DNA of 64,000 nucleotides from Rummeliibacillus pycnus_A (GCF_044359855.1 NZ_CP132291.1:620001-684000); one strand, 5' to 3'. Positions 6,784-15,957 are shown, counted from the first letter of the stretch. Notes: generated from the sequence alone by a model not told the origin. Numbers and translations: made by a program.

Positions 6784-8316
6784 ATGAACGTTCAAAGCTC
6801 TATTAAAGTAATAAAAGTACTAGTATGTTTATTAATTGGCTTTTGTACTATTAATTATTCGATTATCGCCTTCGCTGAAACACCTAAAAGTGATTCATCT
6901 ATTGCACCAGAACAAGCTAGTGACATTGATACTGGTATAGCAAATTTAAAATATGATAATCAAAAGATTTTAGCAGTAGATGGTGAAAAAGTAGAGAATT
7001 TTGTGCCGAAAGAAGGTATAAATTCAAATGGGAAATTTGTAGTGGTTAATCGTGAGAAAAAATCTCTTTCAACTTCACCAGTGGATATTTCAATTATTGA
7101 TTCTATGGTTAATCGTACATATCCAGGAGCAGTACAACTTGCAAATAAAGCTTTTGCGGATAATCAACCTAGTTTATTAGTGGCTAAGAGAAAACCTTTG
7201 AATATTAGTATAGACTTACCTGGTATGAGAAAAGAAAATACCATAACTGTTCAAAATCCAACATATAGTAATGTATCTGGAGCAGTAGATGATTTAGTAT
7301 CTACTTGGAATGAAAAGTATTCAGCAACACATACGTTACCTGCAAGAATGCAGTATACAGAATCTATGGTTTATAGTAAATCTCAAATAGCAAGTGCTCT
7401 TAATGTTAACGCTAAATATCTTGATAATGGACTGAACATTGACTTTAATGCTGTTGCAAATGGAGAGAAAAAAGTGATGGTTGCGGCATATAAGCAAATA
7501 TATTATTCCGTTAGTGCAGAACTACCTAACAATCCATCAGAACTTTTTGATAATAGTGTTACTTTTGACGAGTTAACTCGTAAAGGTGTAAGTAATGAGG
7601 CACCGCCTGTTATGGTGTCAAATGTAGCTTACGGCAGAACAATTTATGTAAAATTAGAAACAACATCTAAGAGCAAAGATGTACAAGCTGCCTTTAAAGC
7701 TTTACTTAAGAATAACAGCGTTGAAACGAGTGGACAGTACAAAGATATTTTTGAAGACAGTACCTTTACCGCTGTAGTATTAGGCGGAGATGCAAAAGAG
7801 CATAACAAGGTTATTACAAAAGATTTTAATGAAATACGAAATATTATTAAAGATAATGCAGAATTAAGTCCTAAAAATCCAGCATACCCAATTTCATATA
7901 CTAGCACTTTCTTAAAAGATAATGCTGTTGCTGCTGTTCATAATAATACAGATTATATCGAGACTACAACTTCAGAATATTCCAGTGCTAAAATGACGCT
8001 TGATCATTATGGAGCATATGTTGCTCAATTTGATGTATCTTGGGATGAATACTCATATGATGAAAATGGAAAAGAAATACTAATCCATAAAACTTGGGAA
8101 GGAAACAACAGAGACAAAACTGCTCATTTCTCTACAGTCATACCACTTCCACCTAATTCAAAAAATGTGAAAGTCCTAGCGAGAGAATGTACAGGTCTTG
8201 CATGGGAATGGTGGAGAACAATTATTAATGAACAAAATGTTCCATTATCAAAAGAAATCAAAGTTTCAATTGGAGGAACTACATTATACCCCTCTGCTAA
8301 TATTAGTTATAATTAA
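6784..8316 (+). CDS. Thiol-activated cholesterol-dependent cytolysin
   Basis: Secreted pore-forming toxin that binds membrane cholesterol and oligomerises into large pores. The 510-residue protein has a signal peptide (about 1-32, cleavage after IIAFA), the four-domain CDC body, and near the C-terminus the undecapeptide ECTGLAWEWWR at 468-478, the canonical sequence found in perfringolysin, cereolysin and sphaericolysin. The cholesterol-recognition Thr-Leu pair is T500-L501 (GGTTLYP). I take ATG at 6784 because AAGGAG lies 8 bases before it; the longer GTG start at 6775 overlaps that site. It is monocistronic with a terminator, flanked by repeats and decayed genes, as in a variable region. 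No regulator such as PlcR can be assigned. Confidence 0.96.
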   Translation: MNVQSSIKVIKVLVCLLIGFCTINYSIIAFAETPKSDSSIAPEQASDIDTGIANLKYDNQKILAVDGEKVENFVPKEGINSNGKFVVVNREKKSLSTSPVDISIIDSMVNRTYPGAVQLANKAFADNQPSLLVAKRKPLNISIDLPGMRKENTITVQNPTYSNVSGAVDDLVSTWNEKYSATHTLPARMQYTESMVYSKSQIASALNVNAKYLDNGLNIDFNAVANGEKKVMVAAYKQIYYSVSAELPNNPSELFDNSVTFDELTRKGVSNEAPPVMVSNVAYGRTIYVKLETTSKSKDVQAAFKALLKNNSVETSGQYKDIFEDSTFTAVVLGGDAKEHNKVITKDFNEIRNIIKDNAELSPKNPAYPISYTSTFLKDNAVAAVHNNTDYIETTTSEYSSAKMTLDHYGAYVAQFDVSWDEYSYDENGKEILIHKTWEGNNRDKTAHFSTVIPLPPNSKNVKVLARECTGLAWEWWRTIINEQNVPLSKEIKVSIGGTTLYPSANISYN

Positions 8317-8333
8317 AGATAATGTATACTTCC

Positions 8334-8359
8334 GAAGCGCCCTATTTACAGGGCGCTTC
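8334..8359 (+). terminator. Intrinsic terminator of the cytolysin gene
   Basis: Perfect 10-bp GC-rich stem GAAGCGCCCT / AGGGCGCTTC with loop ATTTAC, followed by ATTCCTTATTATATTTTT. Confidence 0.8.
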
Positions 8360-8695
8360 ATTCCTTATTATATTTTTGATCTCACTCAATTTAATCCCTC
8401 TATTCAAAGTTAATTTAACTTAAAAACTCCAATACTTAACAAGTATATGCAATAACCTTAAAAAATCATTGTTCCACCCCATTTTCCCAACAAAACCATT
8501 TACCCTATCTAAAATACCGAATAACAAACAGAAACTCGTTTGAAACCAAATTATTAATACCTCAACCAAATTCGATTTTAAGCGAATCTGATAAGTTATT
8601 TTCTTTGAAATAGAAACTTTTTATGCTGAAAATCATAAAAATGTTCTCCGATACATGCAATAGAAAAGCTTGTTACAAAAATGGTTATAATGATT

Positions 8696-8993
8696 TTAAG
8701 CACCCATTGCCAACCGTTTTCGTGTAAATAATGATGTGACAGATAAATGCAGCCCCGTAAAAAGAATCATCCAAAGCCCATATACATCATATTTCCCTTG
8801 GTTTAACTTTTGTTCTTGAAACGGATATATCTGGATATACAAAAAGGCTATCAGCATAACTGACAGCCCTATTCCTAATGCAAATCATATCAAATGTAGA
8901 GCCTGGATTAAAACTAATAATGTTTGCTCCTTTTTGAATAAGTGTGTACGCTGTAGGTGCTGCAATATCGCTATATTGATGAACAACACCACC
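8696..8993 (-). pseudogene. Decayed gene for a small membrane protein
   Basis: On the minus strand one frame reads FKKEQTLLVLIQALHLI, an in-frame TGA (8885-8887), then LGIGLSVMLIAFLYIQIYPF, a loop, GLWMILFTGLHLSVTSLFTR, and a stop at 8696. This gives three hydrophobic segments. The TGA probably replaces a codon such as TGG or GGA. No intact start was seen. The rest of 8360-9093 is AT-rich and holds nothing else I can support. Confidence 0.45.
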
Positions 8994-9093
8994 GCATCTT
9001 TAATTTTTTAGGAATGATAAAATTGTTTAATTTTCGCTGATGAATCCTCGTTTTAGGATTCCTTTGATTGATCGATTTATATAATCGTTCATT

Positions 9094-9606
9094 CTAAGAT
9101 TCATCTTCTATTAATTTTAAAAATCTGTGGTTCCATATATTTTCATAAAAATTAATTGTCTCTTTTGCAGACATAAATGGATTATTCAAAGTAGACGTTG
9201 CTTTCTGTATCATGAAGTTTTCGTATCCCAATCCATGAGCAAATTTAATCGTAGCATCCATACAGTATTCTGTTTGGGCGCCGCAAAATTCAATACGATG
9301 TACAGCTAATTGGTCTAAAAGATTTTTTAAGTTCGTTTTGTAAAAAGAATTTGCATGTATTTTTCTAACAAAAAAATCTTGTTCTTGAACATCTAGATTT
9401 GCATGAATAGCCCAAAGTTCTTCTTCAGGAACTAATTCTTCATCACAATGTTGAACAAAAATGATTGGTTTCTGTAATTCTCTATATAAGGCAATTCTAT
9501 TATTTACTTTATTGAGTAAATTTTGTAAATCGAATAAATGATCTCCACTGAAACATACTCCATTTTGTAAATCGATAACGATTAATACATCTGCACAAGT
9601 CCCCAT
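9094..9606 (-). CDS. Isochorismatase-family cysteine hydrolase
   Basis: A soluble hydrolase of the isochorismatase/nicotinamidase superfamily, 170 residues from the chosen start. The triad is visible: D12 in VIDLQNG, Lys in FVRKIHANSF, and the nucleophile Cys in AQTEYCMDATI, with the preceding cis-peptide region GAQTE. ATG at 9606 is chosen because AAGAGGT lies 7 bases upstream and the N-terminus MGTCADVLIVIDLQNG is then typical; a longer reading to 9699 adds an unlikely 31-residue extension. Substrate unknown; amidases, nicotinamidases and isochorismatases share this fold. It has no co-oriented close neighbour. Confidence 0.85.
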   Translation of the reverse strand: MGTCADVLIVIDLQNGVCFSGDHLFDLQNLLNKVNNRIALYRELQKPIIFVQHCDEELVPEEELWAIHANLDVQEQDFFVRKIHANSFYKTNLKNLLDQLAVHRIEFCGAQTEYCMDATIKFAHGLGYENFMIQKATSTLNNPFMSAKETINFYENIWNHRFLKLIEDES

Positions 9607-9751
9607 TATTTTTACCTCTTTCATTTTGGAATATGTTATTAATTCGATATTTGAGAATGTATTACACATTTTCATTTTGCAATAAACCATAGAAAACAAA
9701 ATTTTTAATTGTACTTAGCTATACCTTATAACAGTATTTAAATGAGTGAGC

Positions 9752-9900
9752 GTCCAATACCGTTACGTCTAAAGTTTGGACGAGTCATTAACTTGTAAAT
9801 TTCAGCTCTGTGGCTTCCATTTGTCTTTGTAAATAAATGCAATTGAACACGCCCACCACTTTATTGTTTATTTTAGCAATAAACAATATCACCTCTAGTA
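9752..9900 (-). pseudogene. GNAT acetyltransferase fragment
   Basis: Minus-strand fragment reading LFIAKINNKVVG, a frameshift, then GRVQLHLFTKTNGSHRAEI and YKLMTRPNFRRNGIG. This is the beta4 to pyrophosphate-loop region (R-R-x-G-x-G) of a GNAT N-acetyltransferase. Both ends of the gene are missing. Confidence 0.6.
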
Positions 9901-9905
9901 CTAAG

Positions 9906-12032
9906 TTAAAATTCAAAAACTACTTTCCCCTGTTCCAACTTCAGTTTTGCAGAGAAACTTGAGCCCTTTTTTGATTTAAAGCCTTTCATCTCTTTTGTCA
10001 CACCATTTTGACAAAGATCTTTTAATTGATTCGGTGAAAGTTTTTTGCTAGCTACTGTTTTAGAAACAGTGAATTTACATCCTGCCTTGTAATTGGAACA
10101 ACCGTAGAATGATTTTCTTGCGATCATTTTCCCTTGATGGCAAATGGGACACTCTACAATTGGTTCGTTTGAAGGTGCTGCTTCTACTGCAGCTTGAATA
10201 TTTGTACCTGCTACTTTTTCAGGTGTTACTTCAATTAAATGGTGAAGAAATTTTGAAACGCTTCCTAAGAATGCTTCTTGTGATCCATTCCCATTACCTA
10301 TTTTCCGTAGATAGGTTTCCCATTTGGCGGTCATTGCTGGGCTAGATAATAGCGAACCCTCAATCGTTTCACAAAGTACTCTACCTTTATCTGTAATCAT
10401 GACGATATTTTTTGCTACTTCTATATAACCATGTCTTTTAATCGTTTCAATAATCCCAGAACGCGTGGCTTCCGTACCTAGACCTTCCACTTCTTTTAAA
10501 ATGTCACTTTCTCCCTCATCCTCTATGAACTTTCCACACGTTTTCATCATTTGTACAAGATGTCCTTCTGTATAAGGCTTTGGAGGTTGTGTTGTACCTT
10601 CTTGAATATGGATATGTGCTTCAACTATTTCTTGTTGTTTGACTTGTGGTAATAAAGGCTCTTCTTCCTTTTTCTTTTTGGATGAGACAGGCCACAGTTC
10701 TTGGAAACCATTATCCAACTCTACCTTGCCTACTGTTTTAAAATCAATGCCTTTAACATCTGTCATAATGGTTGTTTCTTCATATAAATAATCTCTATGG
10801 AACATCGCAAGCATACTACGGACGATCTCAAGATAAATATTCTGTTCCATTGGTGGCAACCCAGCTACCTTTTGTTCAGATGGAATTGTTTTAGTTGGGA
10901 TGATTGCATAGTGTTCCTCAACTTTAGCATTATCAACATAGCGTTTCTGAGGATGGTGATTGGCTACCTCAAATGGGTGTCCAATAATTCTCTGATAGGC
11001 CGGAATTTGCCCTACTAGATAACCAAATTCTGCTTCTGTAATGTATTGACAGTCAGAACGAGGATAGGAAACAAGTTTCTTTTCGTATAAAGATTGCACA
11101 ATCTCCAACACTTTCGCTGGACTATATTTCCAAATCTTATTGGCCTTAGCTTGTAAAGTAGATAACGAATGTAGCTTTGGTGGCTTAATCGATTTACGAG
11201 CCTTTTTCACATCTTTGATTATTCCAGGAAGAGCTTCATTTTCTACAATACCCGCTTGCATTAAAATGGCTTCAGCTTCTTCACGCTTGTCCTTTTTCAC
11301 AGCAGCTTTCCCTTTATAAGGGCCAAATTCAGATAAAAAATCACCCGTCAACTCGTAGAAATTGGATGGCTTAAAGTTTTCAATCTCCATTTGGCGTTGA
11401 TAAATCATATAAACAGTTGGTGATTGTACACGGCCAATTGACATTGTCTCGTTTAGTCCTTTTGCTTTTAAAAGCATCGTATATAAGCGACTCGCATTCA
11501 TCCCTACTAACCAATCACTGATTTGTCTTGTCTGTGCTTCTTTATACAAAAGCATGTCCTTCTGGTTATCTCTTAAATTCGCAAAGCCTTTGCGAATTTC
11601 ATCTATTTCTAAGGAATTGATCCATAATCTTTGGATTGGCTTATTGCGCACACCGGTTTGACGTAATATCGAATAAAAGATATTAGAACCTTCTCGGTCC
11701 ACATCACATGCGTTAATCAATAAGTCTGCTTCCTTAAAAAGTCGTTTCACTTCTTGGAATTGATCCCACTTCCCTTTTGATACACGAAACTCATATTTTT
11801 CTGGAATCATTGGAAGTTGAGCAAGTGACCATCTTTTCCATTCAGTTTTGTAGTCTGCAGGTTGTTTTAGTTCAACTAAGTGGCCTATTCCCCAGGTAAT
11901 TGTAGCACCTTGAGGAAATGTAGCTGTTGGCTGTAATTCTATGTAGTTTTTCGTTTTCTTCGCTACTTTAAAAGCGTCCGCATATGCCTTTGCTTGTGAA
12001 GGTTTTTCGGCAAATATAACGACACGTCCCAT
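9906..12032 (-). CDS. topB: DNA topoisomerase III
   Basis: Type IA topoisomerase that passes single strands to relax and decatenate DNA. The 708 residues show an N-terminal TOPRIM domain (VVIFAEKPSQAK at 4-15; acidic NACDVDREG near 107), the type IA core with the active-site tyrosine region LVSYPRSDCQYIT, the GRVQSPT helix, and a C-terminal zinc-ribbon-like part (CPICHQGKM ... YGCSNYKAGCKF) as in B. subtilis TopB (about 727 aa). The C-terminal tail after the zinc ribbon matches that of other Bacillus TopB proteins. The ATG has GGAG 9 bases upstream. It is transcribed alone. Confidence 0.96.
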   Translation of the reverse strand: MGRVVIFAEKPSQAKAYADAFKVAKKTKNYIELQPTATFPQGATITWGIGHLVELKQPADYKTEWKRWSLAQLPMIPEKYEFRVSKGKWDQFQEVKRLFKEADLLINACDVDREGSNIFYSILRQTGVRNKPIQRLWINSLEIDEIRKGFANLRDNQKDMLLYKEAQTRQISDWLVGMNASRLYTMLLKAKGLNETMSIGRVQSPTVYMIYQRQMEIENFKPSNFYELTGDFLSEFGPYKGKAAVKKDKREEAEAILMQAGIVENEALPGIIKDVKKARKSIKPPKLHSLSTLQAKANKIWKYSPAKVLEIVQSLYEKKLVSYPRSDCQYITEAEFGYLVGQIPAYQRIIGHPFEVANHHPQKRYVDNAKVEEHYAIIPTKTIPSEQKVAGLPPMEQNIYLEIVRSMLAMFHRDYLYEETTIMTDVKGIDFKTVGKVELDNGFQELWPVSSKKKKEEEPLLPQVKQQEIVEAHIHIQEGTTQPPKPYTEGHLVQMMKTCGKFIEDEGESDILKEVEGLGTEATRSGIIETIKRHGYIEVAKNIVMITDKGRVLCETIEGSLLSSPAMTAKWETYLRKIGNGNGSQEAFLGSVSKFLHHLIEVTPEKVAGTNIQAAVEAAPSNEPIVECPICHQGKMIARKSFYGCSNYKAGCKFTVSKTVASKKLSPNQLKDLCQNGVTKEMKGFKSKKGSSFSAKLKLEQGKVVFEF

Positions 12033-12309
12033 TTTAGGTCACTCCATTTCTTTTTATATACTGATATATCTAGTCATCGTCTTTTTTTAAAGTAACTTAA
12101 ATAAAAAAGTATAAATTATATCATAATTCATAATAACATTTGATACTTTTTAATTCACTTATTCACTTATATGTAGCATTAGAAATAAGATTGATCAAAA
12201 CAGTCTACTTTCCTCTTAAATTGGATTGATTTTTTATATGAATCAATTTCATATATCTATTTTCGGTTTGAAATACAATCATTTCAACACAATTACTTTT
12301 CAGAATTAA

Positions 12310-12560
12310 GATTTGGAAGTTCCGCTACAGACGGCGCTTTCCACGGGCTTGGCTTCAATCTCCTCGGGCCAACACGATGTTGGTCACGAAGCCGTCGCCA
12401 CAGGATGTGGCGTTCTAGGCTTTGTCCCTTAAAATCATTCCTGTGGGGCTTTCAGCTCAAGCTTTCCCGAAGGACTTTGAATGAACTTCACTGAATTTAC
12501 ATCGCACGAAGGAAATGCGAATGCATTTTCGAGGACTCGCCGTCTTTCGCTCCACAATTA
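12310..12560 (+). repeat. Interspersed fold-back repeat, copy G (variant)
   Basis: GC-rich island in AT-rich DNA. Outer arms AGACGGCG (near 12328) and CGCCGTCT (near 12538) are perfectly complementary. They differ from the AGATGGCG/CGCCATCT arms of copies A-D by a matched change on both sides. The core shares CTTTCC-CGGGC, CTCCTCGG and CTTTCCCG blocks and carries the 64-bp module. The rest of 12033-12918 is AT-rich without genes. Confidence 0.7.
12472..12534 (+). repeat. 64-bp nested module, copy in repeat G
   Basis: Begins GGACTTTGAATGAACTTCAC and ends GCATTTTCGAGGA. It follows TTTCCCGAA and precedes CTCGCCGTCT, the same relative site as in copy D. Confidence 0.7.
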
Positions 12561-12734
12561 CAAAATATGTGGTTGGAGGAATGCTCAAAGTAACGGTTTA
12601 GTTCTTACTTTTGGAGGCTATCAGACTACATATTCTAATTGCCTCGAAAGTTTTAAATAGATAATACATACAGGAGCAAACGTCCACCTTTCTTAAGAAT
12701 CACCTAGATTTTTTAAGCAATTTTGATCATATAC

Positions 12735-12787
12735 AAAAAGTACCCTATAGATAGACTTTTTAAATGCGTCTACAGGGTACCTTTTTT
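12735..12787 (-). terminator. Intrinsic terminator, probably of the DUF2294 gene
   Basis: GTACCCT (12740-12746) and TAGAC (12752-12756) pair with GTCTA (12768-12772) and AGGGTAC (12774-12780), with T-runs on either side (bidirectional appearance). It lies 130 bases past the stop of the minus-strand gene at 12919. Confidence 0.6.
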
Positions 12788-12918
12788 GAATAGTAAGCTA
12801 TTTTTAATTATAAGAATCATGTCCTAAAGACAATACTCAAATAGAACTTACAACTACTACAATAATTATAAATACGTGCTGATTACAAACCTAAAAATTG
12901 CAACAGGAGATCATGAAT

Positions 12919-13290
12919 TTAATTTTTAATATGACTATTGTCCATAATAGGTTTGTCAAACACATAAATTGTCATTGCGATATCCGTTTTAATACTGATA
13001 TCTGTAAAAACATTGACAAGTTTCGCCTGAACTATGTCCTCAAGCTTTTTCACCTTTGCAGGGTCCTCATAAATTTCTTTCACTAATGTCGTCCTTGCTT
13101 TATGAACCATCTGTTGTCCTTCTTCTGTTTCAATCATAAACTTTTCAACATTCGTTAAATTACCTTTCATCTCACAAATTACCCAAGAACCTACAATACG
13201 AACATTAATTTCTCTTGGGCCATTTCCGATATTTTCCTTACGGATTTCGCGGATTAACATACTCATTGCATGTTCCATTTTTTTTATCAT
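12919..13290 (-). CDS. DUF2294 family protein, copy 1
   Basis: A small soluble protein of 123 residues, recognised as the DUF2294 family: a basic N-terminal helix (IREIRKENIGNGPREINVRI), a central beta segment (VICEMKGNLTNVEKFMIETEEG), a conserved VHKARTTLVKEIY and a C-terminal ISIKTDIAMTIYVFDK. The biochemical role is not established to my knowledge. A paralogue lies at 15610-15957 beside moaA and divergent from fdhF, so a role around formate or molybdenum enzymes is suggested by context only. A GAGGAGG site precedes the ATG. Confidence 0.8.
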   Translation of the reverse strand: MIKKMEHAMSMLIREIRKENIGNGPREINVRIVGSWVICEMKGNLTNVEKFMIETEEGQQMVHKARTTLVKEIYEDPAKVKKLEDIVQAKLVNVFTDISIKTDIAMTIYVFDKPIMDNSHIKN

Positions 13291-13376
13291 TATATCCCTC
13301 CTCGGATTCTGTTTTTTAATTTTCTTCTAGGTTATTCGTTATAATATTGATTCAAATACATCATTAATTTACAGAG

Positions 13377-13985
13377 TTATAAATGTTTTTCAGGCTGATT
13401 GCAAGGAAGTTTTAGTCTCCATTTATAATGAACCGATAGCATACGAATAAATACAACGAGAACTACTATGGTCGACAATTCAATAGGACTGCTCCACCCA
13501 GCCCAAATACAAAAAGCGCATAAGAATGTAAGTATTGCATGAATTTCTTCCTTTAAAGCAAGTGGAGGTCTACCCGCTAACAAATCTCGAACCATCCCTC
13601 CACAAACACCAGTAAACATAGAAGCTATGACAATAATACCTAGATCATAATTCAAACTTTTTGCTAATAGTGCACCATTTATCGCAAAAGAAGCAAGACC
13701 AATAGAATCAAAGAAATATCCCCATCGTTTCCAATGATGAACCCATTTCCTCTCAATGAATACGATTGTAGATAGCGTTATCATTACAACAAATAAGGAT
13801 TGACGATCCCATATTTCAGAAATTGGGACATCGAGAACTATGTTTCTAATCACAGATCCACCATATGACGTTGTAAGTCCAAGCACAAATATTCCAATAA
13901 AGGAATATTTAGCCTCCATAGCAACAAATGCACCACTTGCTGCGTAAGCAATAATTCCGATTGTGTGTAAAACCGACCAAGTCAA
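13377..13985 (-). CDS. TRIC-family cation channel (UPF0126)
   Basis: Integral membrane protein of 202 residues with about six or seven hydrophobic segments arranged as two similar halves, each with the glycine-rich helix break of the family: YGGSVIRN in the first half and CGGMVRDLLAG in the second. Prokaryotic TRIC proteins are trimeric cation (K+) channels; many, including this one, are annotated UPF0126/YvgT/YadS with unknown physiological role. It begins with TTG at 13985, behind GGGGGAG. It is on the same strand as the DUF2294 gene 86 bases downstream, so an operon is possible. Confidence 0.88.
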   Translation of the reverse strand: MTWSVLHTIGIIAYAASGAFVAMEAKYSFIGIFVLGLTTSYGGSVIRNIVLDVPISEIWDRQSLFVVMITLSTIVFIERKWVHHWKRWGYFFDSIGLASFAINGALLAKSLNYDLGIIVIASMFTGVCGGMVRDLLAGRPPLALKEEIHAILTFLCAFCIWAGWSSPIELSTIVVLVVFIRMLSVHYKWRLKLPCNQPEKHL

Positions 13986-14103
13986 TTGACTCTCTCCCCC
14001 TTTATCAAAACTAAGTCTTTATTCTCGAAGTCAGAGACTTGATTAGTTTGTGTGTAATAGGAAAATTTCAGTTAGAAGGACCTCATTACCCCAAAATAAA
14101 AAA

Positions 14104-14155
14104 CCCGCCATAAAATAGTTTGCGTATGACTTTACACAAACTATTTTATGGCGGG
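14104..14155 (-). terminator. Strong intrinsic terminator (minus strand)
   Basis: A 19-bp stem CCCGCCATAAAATAGTTTG with its complement, then TTTTTTATTTTGG on the minus strand. It lies 310 bases past moaA, so the moaA transcript would have an unusually long 3' tail. The stretch 14156-14464 holds no coding frame I can support. Confidence 0.85.
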
Positions 14156-14464
14156 CTAATATCTAAGCAGTTCATCCTACTAGTTTATCCATCTCACCAT
14201 TTAAAAATAAAAAAAGAAATAGAAGTAAGCAATCTAGCATTACTTATCATCCATAAACTTATATTATATAAGTATATTACATTAAACATTATAACTCAAT
14301 ATCAAATTTACAAATAATTACGTTGAAAAGCAACAAAATTCCCTTTTAAATACCGTGATTATTTCTTCACTTTAAAACCTCAACATCTGTTAGTTTCCAA
14401 TCGAAAACATTGTTACTTTACCTTTATCGAAAGCTACTATTCTATTTTTGATAATCTATTTTGA

Positions 14465-15487
14465 CTATCCACCGATATGTGACATTTCGATTTTTGATTT
14501 TTTTCTTTTTTCCATCGTTTGTTCATTTCGTTCATCGGAATAGCGGTCATTTCGATTTTCCCAAACATCCGAAATGCATTCGATGATTGATGCATCATCT
14601 TCCCCAGTTCTTAACAATTCTCGTAGATCAGTTCCATCTGTTGCAAATAAACAAGTATATAATTTTCCTTCTGCCGAAATACGGGCACGCGTACAAGTTG
14701 AACAGAATGAATCTGTAACAGATGATATTACGCCAATTTCGCCCTGATCATCTTGATATTGATAACGCGTAGCTACTTCCCCTTTATAATTAGGATCAAC
14801 ATGGTTCAAAGGGGAAAATTGATGAACTTGTTCAACGATTTCTTTCTTCGACACAACATCATCTAGTCGCCAACCATTTGTGTTACCTACGTCCATATAT
14901 TCTACAAAACGAAGAATATGCTGTTTGTCTTTAAAAAATTCTGCCATCGAAACGATATCTTGTTCATTTTTTCCTTTTTTAACAACCATATTAATTTTCA
15001 CTTGTAAGCCTGCTTCTGCAGCTTTTTCAATACCTTCTAATACCGTTTTCACTTTTCCCCGATGACCATTCATCTCGAAAAAACGGTCTTCGTCTAGCGA
15101 ATCTAGGCTAACAGCAACTCGCGATAATCCTGCTTTTGCCAAATCATTTGCATATTTTTTCAATAAAGTACCATTTGTGGTTAAAGCAATATCTTCTACT
15201 CCACCTATACGATGAATGCGTTCAATTAATTTTGGTAGATCTCGACGTAGTAAAGGCTCACCACCGGTAATACGCACTTTTTTCACACCTAATGAGACAA
15301 AAATCTTTACTAATCGTTCGATTTCTTCAAAACTCAATATTTTATCTGACGGTAAAAAAGCGTAATCTGGACCAAACACTTCTGCTGGCATGCAATATTG
15401 ACAACGAAAATTACAACGATCTGTTACTGAAATCCTTAAATCTCTTAGCGGTCTGTGTAGTTGGTCTTGTAGAGTGTTAATTTTAAT
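14465..15487 (-). CDS. moaA: GTP 3',8-cyclase (molybdenum cofactor step 1), probable ATT start
   Basis: Radical SAM enzyme that converts GTP to 3',8-cyclo-GTP, the first step of molybdopterin synthesis, here likely to supply the formate dehydrogenase. The radical-SAM cluster motif CNFRCQYC is only included if translation starts upstream of the first ATG. The frame from 15499 (TGA) to that motif contains no ATG, GTG or TTG; ATT codons at 15487 and 15481 follow AAGGGAAGAG. The resulting about 340 residues match the usual length. The second 4Fe-4S motif is CSTC ... YTC (FCSTCTRARISAEGK), and the protein ends in the expected Gly-Gly (SHIGG). A start at the ATG of 15391 would remove the essential cysteines. 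Confidence 0.9.
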   Translation of the reverse strand: MKINTLQDQLHRPLRDLRISVTDRCNFRCQYCMPAEVFGPDYAFLPSDKILSFEEIERLVKIFVSLGVKKVRITGGEPLLRRDLPKLIERIHRIGGVEDIALTTNGTLLKKYANDLAKAGLSRVAVSLDSLDEDRFFEMNGHRGKVKTVLEGIEKAAEAGLQVKINMVVKKGKNEQDIVSMAEFFKDKQHILRFVEYMDVGNTNGWRLDDVVSKKEIVEQVHQFSPLNHVDPNYKGEVATRYQYQDDQGEIGVISSVTDSFCSTCTRARISAEGKLYTCLFATDGTDLRELLRTGEDDASIIECISDVWENRNDRYSDERNEQTMEKRKKSKIEMSHIGG

Positions 15488-15609
15488 CTCTTCCCTTCAT
15501 TTTAGTCGATTGTTCATTTGTGAGTAATTGATTACGCTCTTTGTGCGTACAGAACAATTTCTAACGCGTAAAATCTCTCGTGATTCTGCCCTTTTCATAA
15601 GACACCCCG

Positions 15610-15957
15610 TTATTCACTAATATTATCCTCAAAAACAAATACAGAAATAGCAACATCTTCTTCAATTTTAATATCTGAAAATAAATGGAGTAACTTAGTG
15701 CCCATCAATTCTTCCATACCTTCTGGGGGTGATTTAGGATATAAATCTTGAATCATACTAGTACGTGCAGCATGGACCATTTTTAACCCTTCTGGTGTAC
15801 TCGCAATAAACTTTTCTGTTGGTGTTATATTGCCATACAAAGTTGAAATAGCCATGTTCTCAACGAAAACAGTATGCATACGCTCTGGTCCTTTTCCAAA
15901 TATATCTTTGCGTAGTTTTCGAATAATGTCGTTAAATTCATGCACTTTTTTTGACAT
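15610..15957 (-). CDS. DUF2294 family protein, copy 2
   Basis: A 115-residue soluble protein and paralogue of the gene at 12919-13290. The shared blocks are the N-terminal basic helix (IRKLRKDIFGKGPERMHTVF), TPTEKFIASTPEGLKMVHAARTSM given here in part as PTEKFIA and VHAARTSM, and a C-terminal DIKIEEDVAISVFVFED. It sits 120 bases upstream of moaA on the same strand and is divergent from fdhF, so it may be in an operon with moaA. ATG at 15957 has GGGAGA at 9-base spacing. Function unknown. Confidence 0.8.
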   Translation of the reverse strand: MSKKVHEFNDIIRKLRKDIFGKGPERMHTVFVENMAISTLYGNITPTEKFIASTPEGLKMVHAARTSMIQDLYPKSPPEGMEELMGTKLLHLFSDIKIEEDVAISVFVFEDNISE

